DNA of 64,000 bases from Bdellovibrio sp. ZAP7. GTDB taxonomy: Bacteria > Bdellovibrionota > FAC87 > UBA2466. Shown here piece by piece: positions 20,974 to 28,893 of this stretch. Position 1 is the stretch's first letter. Every line of letters starts with the position of its first letter. The translations under genes were made by a program, and so were the position numbers. The notes under the pieces are model-generated. The model worked only from the letters and a program-made list of their open reading frames with translations. It made no database searches and was not told where the DNA came from. The DNA lies in NCBI GenBank assembly GCA_945878405.1, contig CAMCTJ010000009.1, positions 59,379 to 123,378 on the forward strand. Direction: 5' to 3'.

Positions 20974-21839
20974 GAATGCTCCAAAGCCTCTGAGATAGCT
21001 TCAACAGTTGTAATCCACTCCGGACAACTCAAGCGGGGGAGTTTGCGAATTTCAAGTCCCGCTTGACCAAGTACGGCGACGGCATCTGATTCTTGTTCGA
21101 GTAAAGTGGTGTAATGGTTATAAAGTTCTTTGGCATTTCCAGATAAGGTACTTTCGGCCATCTCTTTTTGGGGAGGGGTTCCAGGAAAATTTGGTAGGCA
21201 TTGATTTAAAAAGAGGGGACTGAAGTTAAACTCTCCCAAAGACAAAAGTTTCTTTTTTAGTTCCAATGTTTCGGTAACTGATAATTCTTCGGGAATTGAG
21301 AGAAGCTGAATAAGCGTTGAAGGGCTCAGCATCATTTCACAGATGCGTTCAATTTCCCGGTGAACCAAACCCATTCTGAAAAGTTTTCTTAAACCGAGGG
21401 GAGACGAAAAAAAAGAGAGAGCGTGACCGCTAGCTGGGAGATCAACCAAAACCACAGCGTCAGGGTTCTTGCCGGCAAGGTCCCAGATTTTCCCCGCAAT
21501 AATCGCCTCAGTGAGTCCGGGGGCTGCCGAAATGAATGTGTTAACGACTTTATTATCAAGAACTAAGTCGACGACTTTTTCAAATTTTAGGATCTGTAGG
21601 GCATATTCTCGAAAACAATCCATTCCATTCAACAGAAGATGAGGAATTCCAAGCGCCTGATAGGGAAGAGGGCGAGCCTGTTGGTCAAAGGGGTTCCAAC
21701 TAACGAGAATTGCGGGTTTGCCATGACGTTGGGCTAACAAAGCAGTGGCAGATGCTATGGCACTCTTTCCAACACCGCCTTTTCCTGTGAAAAAAACGAC
21801 TTTCTTGGAGAGAATTTCTTCTGAATAAGAGGACTTCAC
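20970..21839 (-). CDS. ArsA/Get3-family ATPase, second paralogue
   Basis: FFTGKGGVGKSAIASATALLAQRHG; VLVDLPASGHALSFF; 4-nt overlap with the downstream paralogue. Confidence 0.82.
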   Translation of the reverse strand: MKSSYSEEILSKKVVFFTGKGGVGKSAIASATALLAQRHGKPAILVSWNPFDQQARPLPYQALGIPHLLLNGMDCFREYALQILKFEKVVDLVLDNKVVNTFISAAPGLTEAIIAGKIWDLAGKNPDAVVLVDLPASGHALSFFSSPLGLRKLFRMGLVHREIERICEMMLSPSTLIQLLSIPEELSVTETLELKKKLLSLGEFNFSPLFLNQCLPNFPGTPPQKEMAESTLSGNAKELYNHYTTLLEQESDAVAVLGQAGLEIRKLPRLSCPEWITTVEAISEALEHS

Positions 21840-21856
21840 GTTTCGAATTTTCTAGC

Positions 21857-22642
21857 CTAATCGTCAAAATGGGAAGTGATAATTTGAGCCACTCGTTTTG
21901 AGAAAAGAAGCCCAGCGTGTCCCATGTTTTCCAGTTCGATAAAACGAACTCCTGGCCATTGGGGGGTTTGGCGAGGAAGTAGCATTACATCTAATTTCCC
22001 GGCCACCGAGACAACACGGGTCTTTGCGGGGGGAGGAAGCTCATTAAGTTCTTTGAGCAGAGGGCTCTTTGGATGGAGATCGCGAATATGGGGCAGGACC
22101 GAATATTTCGACCAATCGGTCCCTCGATGAGGTGTTCCCAGGGTTATCAGATTTTTTGCAACGCCATCTCCCCCAAGCTTTTGAAGATAGTATCGGGCTA
22201 CGATCCCCCCCATGGAGTGCGCTACAATATCAATCTGATCCGTCTCGTATTCCTCCCGGAGTCGCTCAACCTCCGTTTTTACTCTCTCGGCAAGACGACT
22301 GATTCCATAAACACTCGTAAGCAGGTCTAGTTCTCGAAAATGGTGCCAGCCCTTGAGGGCCAATTTCTGTTTTAAATAGAAGAAAGCGCTTTTGTTATGA
22401 AATATGCCATGGATGAGCAGTATCGGACGTCGATGACTTTCCGTTTTGGTCCAGAGAACCGGAAGAGCGGGGAGTGAGTTTCCGAGAACCGCTAGCGGAT
22501 AGAGTTCGTACGCGAGAATAGAAGCGCCGACTTCGCGCGTTATGCCCCAGGCCAACTGGCCTGGATTGGTGAGTTCCCGGATGAGTTTCATAGATGCCTG
22601 ACAACTGTCTCGAAGCTTCATCCAAGAAGCAAGATGCACCAC
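21857..22642 (-). CDS. Alpha/beta hydrolase, triacylglycerol lipase-like
   Basis: LIHGIFHNKSAF oxyanion region and VAHSMGGIVARYYLQ nucleophile elbow; LITLGTPHRGTDW. Confidence 0.85.
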   Translation of the reverse strand: MVHLASWMKLRDSCQASMKLIRELTNPGQLAWGITREVGASILAYELYPLAVLGNSLPALPVLWTKTESHRRPILLIHGIFHNKSAFFYLKQKLALKGWHHFRELDLLTSVYGISRLAERVKTEVERLREEYETDQIDIVAHSMGGIVARYYLQKLGGDGVAKNLITLGTPHRGTDWSKYSVLPHIRDLHPKSPLLKELNELPPPAKTRVVSVAGKLDVMLLPRQTPQWPGVRFIELENMGHAGLLFSKRVAQIITSHFDD

Positions 22643-22783
22643 AGAATATTCAACCGATTTAGAGGCTTAGGACTATCGACTTTTACAAACTTCAGTGGCA
22701 TTCTTACTTGACACAGAAAGATACTAAAACGATAACTTCTGTGAATTTTCACCTGAGAATCGACTTAACGGAGTGTAAGACCC

Positions 22784-23305
22784 ATGCCAGGACCCTCATT
22801 TCCAGAAGCACCAGAAGGAATTAGTCGAAGAAGTTTTATCACCTGGCTGAGTGTAGGGTGGTTAGGCTTTGGAGCCGCTCTGGGAGCTGGTCTTACCGCA
22901 GTTGGACGCTTATTTTTTCCAAATGTAACTTTTGAGCCTCCTCAACAATTCAAAGCTGGTTTTCCCGCGGAATATGCCGCAGGAAAAGTAGATGAACGTT
23001 TTAAGAAAAAGTACGGGGTTTGGTTGGTGAGAAACGAGCGAGGGATTTATGCCCTCTCGACAGTGTGTACCCATTTAGGATGCACTCCCAACTGGCTGGA
23101 TGGGGAACAAAAATTTAAATGCCCTTGCCATGGGAGCGGGTTTTACGCAACCGGCATCAATTTCGAAGGCCCTGCTCCTCGCCCCTTAGAGAGATACAAG
23201 ATTGGGTTGGCGGAAGATGGGCAAGTTTTCGTCGATAAAATGGCAAAGTTTAAATACGAAATGGGACAGTGGAATGACTCAAATTCATTCTTAGAGCTAG
23301 TTTAA
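22784..23305 (+). CDS. Rieske iron-sulfur protein of cytochrome bc complex
   Basis: CTHLGC ... CPCHGSGF Rieske [2Fe-2S] motifs, N-terminal TM after twin-Arg-like GISRRSFI. Confidence 0.92.
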   Translation: MPGPSFPEAPEGISRRSFITWLSVGWLGFGAALGAGLTAVGRLFFPNVTFEPPQQFKAGFPAEYAAGKVDERFKKKYGVWLVRNERGIYALSTVCTHLGCTPNWLDGEQKFKCPCHGSGFYATGINFEGPAPRPLERYKIGLAEDGQVFVDKMAKFKYEMGQWNDSNSFLELV

Positions 23306-23316
23306 CGAGGTTGCAA

Positions 23317-24105
23317 ATGGGTAAGCCGACAATTTTTGAAACTATTAAAGAATCGCAAGCGTGGAAGTCAATTTTCCGTCATGGAGCGCCATCAGCAAAT
23401 GCTCGCAATCGAGTGTTAGTGGTGCTGATGAACGTATTCCTTCACTTGCATCCCATCCGAATGAAGAAATCGGGCGTTCGGATGAGCTTTACTTGGTGCA
23501 TGGGGGGGATTACTTTCTTCCTCTTCCTGGTGGAAACTATCACTGGCGTTTTGCTCATGTTTTATTATCGCCCCACCGCTGAGTATGCCTATTACGATAT
23601 TATCGCTCTTCGAGAGCACGTACCCATTGGAATTATGCGAGAAATTCACCGTTGGGGAGCCCACAGCATGGTGATTGCGGTTTGGCTACATATGTTCCGT
23701 GTATTTTTAACCGGCTCTTATAAGCCACCCCGTGAATTCAATTGGGGCATCGGAGTGGTTTTGTTGGTTCTGACTTTGTTGTTAAGCTTTACGGGATACC
23801 TACTTCCTTGGGATCAGTTAGCTATTTGGGCTATCACCGTGGGTTCGAATATGGCTCGCGCTACGCCTTTCGCTGGAAATGAGGGCCCTGGAGCAGCCTT
23901 ACTGAATTCTCTTCTAGGGTTTGAAGCGATTAACGCCGGAAGTGACGCGCGATTTGCACTGTTAGCGGGCAGGTTAGTGGGAGAGGCGACCTTGCTTCGA
24001 TTCTATGTTTTACACTGCATTTTCATTCCGCTGGTGGCGAGCATTTTAATGGCAGTTCACTTTTGGCGCGTTAGAAAAGATGGGGGCATTTCAGGACCTC
24101 TATAA
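23317..24105 (+). CDS. Cytochrome b, N-terminal haem-binding half (b6-like)
   Basis: GVLLMFYYRPTAEYAYYDI, IHRWGAHSMVIAVWLHMFRVFLTGSYKPPREFNW, LLSFTGYLLPWDQLAIWA. ATG at 23317. Confidence 0.92.
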   Translation: MGKPTIFETIKESQAWKSIFRHGAPSANARNRVLVVLMNVFLHLHPIRMKKSGVRMSFTWCMGGITFFLFLVETITGVLLMFYYRPTAEYAYYDIIALREHVPIGIMREIHRWGAHSMVIAVWLHMFRVFLTGSYKPPREFNWGIGVVLLVLTLLLSFTGYLLPWDQLAIWAITVGSNMARATPFAGNEGPGAALLNSLLGFEAINAGSDARFALLAGRLVGEATLLRFYVLHCIFIPLVASILMAVHFWRVRKDGGISGPL

Positions 24106-24114
24106 GGAACAACT

Positions 24115-25203
24115 ATGAGTTTCATCACTGACTTTATTAACTTTCTCTGTCGGCCGGCCATCCTTTTTACTTTGTCTTGTGTGGCCTTTTATTTAGTTCT
24201 TTTCCCATTTCGAGAAAAGTTTGCCAAAAAGTCAGCTTTGTACACCATCCTTGTTTCAATGGCCGTTTTTATCTTGGTGAGTATGTTGAATCCCACGTTC
24301 AGAGACGTGGTAACTAAGGCGGATAACGTTCCGATTGTGTTGATGCTATTTCTATTGGCATTCTTTTGTTGGCTTCCGCTTAATAAAGCAGTCAAGAATG
24401 ACAAACTCATCGCCGAAGGAAAAGACGTTGAGAACAAACAAGAAGCCAAAGAGCTTGTCTTTACTTGGCCGGACCTGATTTTTAGCGAATTTATTTGCGC
24501 CATTATCGTTTGGTCGGCTCTTTTGATTTGGGCAATTACGATTCGAGCTCCGTTGGAAGAGCCAGCGAACCCAGTGGAAACTCCAAACCCCTCCAAAGCA
24601 CCGTGGTACTTCTTGGGGTTACAGGAAATGCTGGTTTATTTCGACCCTTGGTTGGCTGGTGTGGTGTTTCCAACCCTCATCGTCGTTGGCCTGATAGTTC
24701 TGCCGTATATCGATGTGAATCCCAAGGGCAATGGATATTACTGTTTCAAGGAAAGAAAGTTTGCGATTACGACCTACTTATTTGGTTTCTTAATTCTGTG
24801 GATCGTTCTCATCGTTTTGGGAACTTTCTTGCGAGGTCCTAACTGGAACTTCTACGGTCCTTATGAAGTGTGGGACTTGCACAAACTAGAAGCTTTAAGA
24901 AACGTAAACCTATCTGAGTACATCTTCCGGTATGCAGGATTAAATGGTGGAAAACTACCTGATTTCTGGCTGTTTCGAGAGCTTGTCGGGATTGTCTTAG
25001 TGATTGGTTATATGGTCGCCGGGCCCATCCTTTTAGCAAAAACAGTTATGAAGGGATTCCTAGAAAAAATGGGCAAACCTCGTTTTTACATCATGGTAAC
25101 CATTTTGCTTTTGATGGCGTCATTGCCTATCAAGATGATTTTAAGATGGACAATAAACTTGAAGTACATCGTGGCAATACCCGAGTACTTCTTTAACATT
25201 TAA
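24115..25203 (+). CDS. Cytochrome b, C-terminal half (subunit IV-like)
   Basis: ANPVETPNPSKAPWYFLGLQEMLVYFDPWLAGVVFP typical of the PetD-like C-terminal domain. Confidence 0.88.
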   Translation: MSFITDFINFLCRPAILFTLSCVAFYLVLFPFREKFAKKSALYTILVSMAVFILVSMLNPTFRDVVTKADNVPIVLMLFLLAFFCWLPLNKAVKNDKLIAEGKDVENKQEAKELVFTWPDLIFSEFICAIIVWSALLIWAITIRAPLEEPANPVETPNPSKAPWYFLGLQEMLVYFDPWLAGVVFPTLIVVGLIVLPYIDVNPKGNGYYCFKERKFAITTYLFGFLILWIVLIVLGTFLRGPNWNFYGPYEVWDLHKLEALRNVNLSEYIFRYAGLNGGKLPDFWLFRELVGIVLVIGYMVAGPILLAKTVMKGFLEKMGKPRFYIMVTILLLMASLPIKMILRWTINLKYIVAIPEYFFNI

Positions 25204-25223
25204 CCAGATTAGGAGTCATTGCT

Positions 25224-28200
25224 ATGGCTTCCAAAAACGCTTCGCCGGACGATAAGTTTTACAAAAGCCAGACACTTCTCAAAGCTTTTGGGATCTCAAG
25301 TGTCATCATGTTGGTATTTACTTTATGGATGATTCTCGATGACTTCGGCCGCGAGTGGAAGAAATACCAACTAGAATTTTTTAATTATAGAAAAAATAAA
25401 ATTGAGAAACAAATTGAGGAAGCAAAGCAAGGTCTGGATGAAGGCAAAGTAAAAGAAACACAAGCTCGCCTAACGGAGCTAGAAGCGAGCTCAAAAGATA
25501 AAGCCGGACAGTTAAAGACGCTTCAAAAAGAACTGATCAAATTAAAAACAGCGCGGATCAACAAAGTAGATAAGTATCAGGCTGCCAAAGGGATCTATGA
25601 CGTCCGCAAATATGAATACGAAAATGTTTACGGTCATAAAGTAGCTCATGGTGAAAAGATAGAAGAGGGAACTCGACTCTCCAAAAAGGAACAGGATGCT
25701 CGCGAAAAACTAAATAAAGAGTGGGATAAAGTTAAAGGGCTATCCGATAGTGCGAATGCCGCTCAAATTGCTGAAGATGCAAAAACTGCTGAAATTGCCC
25801 AAATAAACTTGGAAAAAGATGCGGCAGAAAAAGAGCTGAAGAAACTACAAGCCAACGTAGACCGTTTAGTCGCTGCGAAAAGTAATTCCGAAATCACCAT
25901 CAGCAAATTATTGCGAAGTGCTCCTATTTTGGATTTGGCAAATCCCGTATTTAAAGTCCAACAGACCGTTATCCCAACGATTCGTGATGACGTGTTTTTT
26001 GCCCAAGTCCAAAAGGTCGATCGATGCACAACTTGTCATTTAGCGATCGATACTCCTGGTTTCGAAGATGCGCCACAGCCCTATCGAACCCATCCGAATT
26101 TAGATCTCATGTTAGGGGCGACTTCTCCGCACCCCACAGAAAAAGTTGGCTGCACTGTCTGTCACTCAGGACGTGGGGCCTCGGTCGACTTTGTGCGATC
26201 AGCGCACACTCCACGTAACGAAGAACAAAAGAAAGAGTGGCAAAAGAAATATGGTTGGCATGAGATGCATCATGTGATCGAAAAAATGATCCCTCTGCAA
26301 TATGTGGAAGGCCAATGCCGTGTTTGCCACAAACAAACCGAATATGTACCGGCAGCTCAAAAGCTGAACAAGTCAGTGCAGTTAGCTAGGAACGCAGGTT
26401 GTTATGGTTGTCATCGAATTGAAGGCTGGGACCATATTCGTAAGCCTGCTCCTTCACTTAAAAAAGTAAAAGGTAAATTGAATCATGATTGGATTGTTCG
26501 ATGGGTGAGAAATCCTAAATCCTTTAATGATCATGCGCGAATGCCCGCTCAGTTTCATCAGGGTAACACCGAAAGTGCCGAGTACACGGGCTACCAAGAA
26601 GCTGAGTTGTTTGCTATTGCGGACTATATCTTATCTCTTTCTGAAGACTACAAGCCAAGTTACACAGCACCTGCAGGGGGAAATGCAGAACGAGGAAGAA
26701 ATCTATTCTACGCAGTCGGATGTTTAGGCTGTCACGGAATGGATGAGTTCCCCGAAGGAAGAAGGCGTTTTGGAGCGGCTCCCGATCTTTCAACCATTGG
26801 AAGTAAAGTCAATCGAGAGTGGCTCGGACAATGGCTAAAAAATCCGAGGCACTACTGGAAAGACACCGCAATGCCAGCTCTCCGATTGAGCGATACTGAG
26901 ATCTCAGATCTTTCAGCCTACCTGCTCAGCAAAAAGAATACTCAGTTTGAAAAATTAGAAGCGGGAGAGCCAGATTTTGAAGTTCAGAAAAAAGTTTTGA
27001 GCCTCTATTTAATGAGAGATCCCAAGATGGCTCCTGCAACCACTGAGAAAGTGCATCAGTTTGTTGAGGGGCTGTCTAAGAAAGAAGTCATAGAAAGATT
27101 GGGAGTGAACGCAATTACTCGTTACGGTTGCTATGGCTGTCATGAAATCAAAGGAATGGAGACGATGCCAGGAAGCGGTGTCGAACTCAGCGAGCATGGA
27201 AGTAAACTCGTAAATAAATTTGATTTTGGTTACTTAGACATCGAAAAATCAGTAGCTTCATGGCTTCATCAGAAATTCCAAGCTACTCGCTCTTTCGATA
27301 AGGGAGTGGTGAAGGAATACCTGGATCTCCTCCGAATGCCGAACTACTACTTCGATGAAGGCGAGAGAAATCAGTTAGTGACCTTTATTCTGGGTCTAAC
27401 GGCTCAAAAAATTGGTCCTCCCTCTGCCAAAATACTCGATGCGAAAGAAGCCGAAATAGAGGAAGGCTCACGAGTGATTCATCAGTACAATTGCCAGGGC
27501 TGTCATATGGTTGAGCAGATGTATCGACCATTACCAGAAGGGCATCCGGATTTTGAAAAACATGAGAAAGAGAAGTGGGAGCTCGAAGGCAGGATCCTCA
27601 CTTATTTCTCTGAAGATGAATCGAAAGGCCCACCTCCGTTGAGCTCGGAAGGCAGCCGAGTGCGTTCAGAGTGGGTCCACAACTTCTTGAGTAATCCAAG
27701 TTGGAAACTTCGAAGAGGAATCCAAGTGCGTATGCCGTCGTACAATATGAAAAATGATGAGCAGAATCGGGTAGTGACTCATTGGGCTCGACAAGGAAAC
27801 CTTGAGTTTCCCAACGCGCCTCTTGAGGCTCCTGAAATCAGCGGGCAAAGATTGGAAGCTGCCAAAGCGCTTTGGAATAAGCTTCAGTGTGGAAATTGCC
27901 ACACCGTTGGCCAATACAATCTGACTCAAGACGATTTAGAAGGCGGAAGTAAGGGGTACGCGCCAGATATTACGCGCTCCTATGGACGTCTCAATAAGGA
28001 CTGGATTGTTAAGCTTCTAAAAAATCCACAATCCATGGTGCCCGGAACTCGAATGCCTGGATTTTGGCCTGAGGGAACTAGCCCAGCTCCAGAAGTATTG
28101 GGCGGCGATTCTGAAAAGCAGATAGATGCGTTGGCCGATTATGTTCTCTTACTTGGCTACCAAAAGGGTGGTGGAAAACCTGTCACTATGCCAGGCGATC

Positions 28201-28295
28201 TGAACCGACTCGAGCCTGTTATCAGTCCTGCTCCGAAAGCGGAAGTGTCCCAAGAGCCTGCTAAGGAGAATGAGAATGCCGAGAAAGATGCTTAA
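25224..28295 (+). CDS. Multihaem c-type cytochrome (8 CXXCH), membrane-anchored with long coiled coil
   Basis: Eight CXXCH motifs (CTTCH, CTVCH, CRVCH, CYGCH, CLGCH, CYGCH, CQGCH, CGNCH) between 26025 and 27902; N-terminal TM and Lys/Glu-rich coiled coil. Confidence 0.88.
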   Translation: MASKNASPDDKFYKSQTLLKAFGISSVIMLVFTLWMILDDFGREWKKYQLEFFNYRKNKIEKQIEEAKQGLDEGKVKETQARLTELEASSKDKAGQLKTLQKELIKLKTARINKVDKYQAAKGIYDVRKYEYENVYGHKVAHGEKIEEGTRLSKKEQDAREKLNKEWDKVKGLSDSANAAQIAEDAKTAEIAQINLEKDAAEKELKKLQANVDRLVAAKSNSEITISKLLRSAPILDLANPVFKVQQTVIPTIRDDVFFAQVQKVDRCTTCHLAIDTPGFEDAPQPYRTHPNLDLMLGATSPHPTEKVGCTVCHSGRGASVDFVRSAHTPRNEEQKKEWQKKYGWHEMHHVIEKMIPLQYVEGQCRVCHKQTEYVPAAQKLNKSVQLARNAGCYGCHRIEGWDHIRKPAPSLKKVKGKLNHDWIVRWVRNPKSFNDHARMPAQFHQGNTESAEYTGYQEAELFAIADYILSLSEDYKPSYTAPAGGNAERGRNLFYAVGCLGCHGMDEFPEGRRRFGAAPDLSTIGSKVNREWLGQWLKNPRHYWKDTAMPALRLSDTEISDLSAYLLSKKNTQFEKLEAGEPDFEVQKKVLSLYLMRDPKMAPATTEKVHQFVEGLSKKEVIERLGVNAITRYGCYGCHEIKGMETMPGSGVELSEHGSKLVNKFDFGYLDIEKSVASWLHQKFQATRSFDKGVVKEYLDLLRMPNYYFDEGERNQLVTFILGLTAQKIGPPSAKILDAKEAEIEEGSRVIHQYNCQGCHMVEQMYRPLPEGHPDFEKHEKEKWELEGRILTYFSEDESKGPPPLSSEGSRVRSEWVHNFLSNPSWKLRRGIQVRMPSYNMKNDEQNRVVTHWARQGNLEFPNAPLEAPEISGQRLEAAKALWNKLQCGNCHTVGQYNLTQDDLEGGSKGYAPDITRSYGRLNKDWIVKLLKNPQSMVPGTRMPGFWPEGTSPAPEVLGGDSEKQIDALADYVLLLGYQKGGGKPVTMPGDLNRLEPVISPAPKAEVSQEPAKENENAEKDA

Positions 28296-28881
28296 ACTGT
28301 CAGCAATCGCTTTGCTGGCTTTGGTTTTAGCTTCCTGTGGGAGTAAGCAATTTACCCAAGGCAAATATGACGATTTAAGTGAAGATCGTCTTTTGGATGA
28401 CAAATTCAACGAAAGTGACATGCGCCAAATCGCTGAGACGATGGTTGATTCCTTGATTAAGAGTCGTCTAGTTGCTGAAAATCCAAGGCCGCCAGTCGTT
28501 CTAGTTACTTTGGTAAGAAACAGAGCTGCGGAAAACATCGATATGAAATCCATGACGGACAAGATCCGGACAGCTTTGATCAAAAGTGGAAAATTCCGAT
28601 TTACCGAAAAAGAGAGTCGTGAAGAGATTGCGGGAGAGACAGAATATCAAAATGAAAGTGGCTATGTTGATGCTTCGACTGCCCGGAAAAAAGGTCGACA
28701 AATTGGAGCTCAGTATTTTCTCACCGGCGAAATAACGGATCGGGTGCAAGAAGTAGGAAATAAGAAATACGTCTACTACAAGGCAACTTTCAATCTCGTA
28801 AATATCGACACTGGAATTATCGATTGGACTGACGAGAAAGAAATTCGGAAGTTCTATAAAAAACGAGGAGTCGGGTTCTAA
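28276..28881 (+). CDS. LpoB-like penicillin-binding protein activator lipoprotein
   Basis: Lipobox LVLASC; DMRQIAETMVDSLI, ARKKGRQIGAQYFLTGEITDRVQEVGNKKYVYYKATFNLVNIDTGIIDW as in LpoB/YcfM. Start overlaps the cytochrome gene. Confidence 0.82.
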   Translation: MPRKMLKLSAIALLALVLASCGSKQFTQGKYDDLSEDRLLDDKFNESDMRQIAETMVDSLIKSRLVAENPRPPVVLVTLVRNRAAENIDMKSMTDKIRTALIKSGKFRFTEKESREEIAGETEYQNESGYVDASTARKKGRQIGAQYFLTGEITDRVQEVGNKKYVYYKATFNLVNIDTGIIDWTDEKEIRKFYKKRGVGF

Positions 28882-28893
28882 TCGACTGACCGA

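Noticed and set aside
24189-24596. 135-aa minus-strand ORF within cytochrome b C-terminal gene
   Set aside because: Shadow ORF of a conserved membrane protein gene.
28149-28583. 144-aa minus-strand ORF spanning the cytochrome/lpoB junction
   Set aside because: Antisense to two supported genes; no motif.
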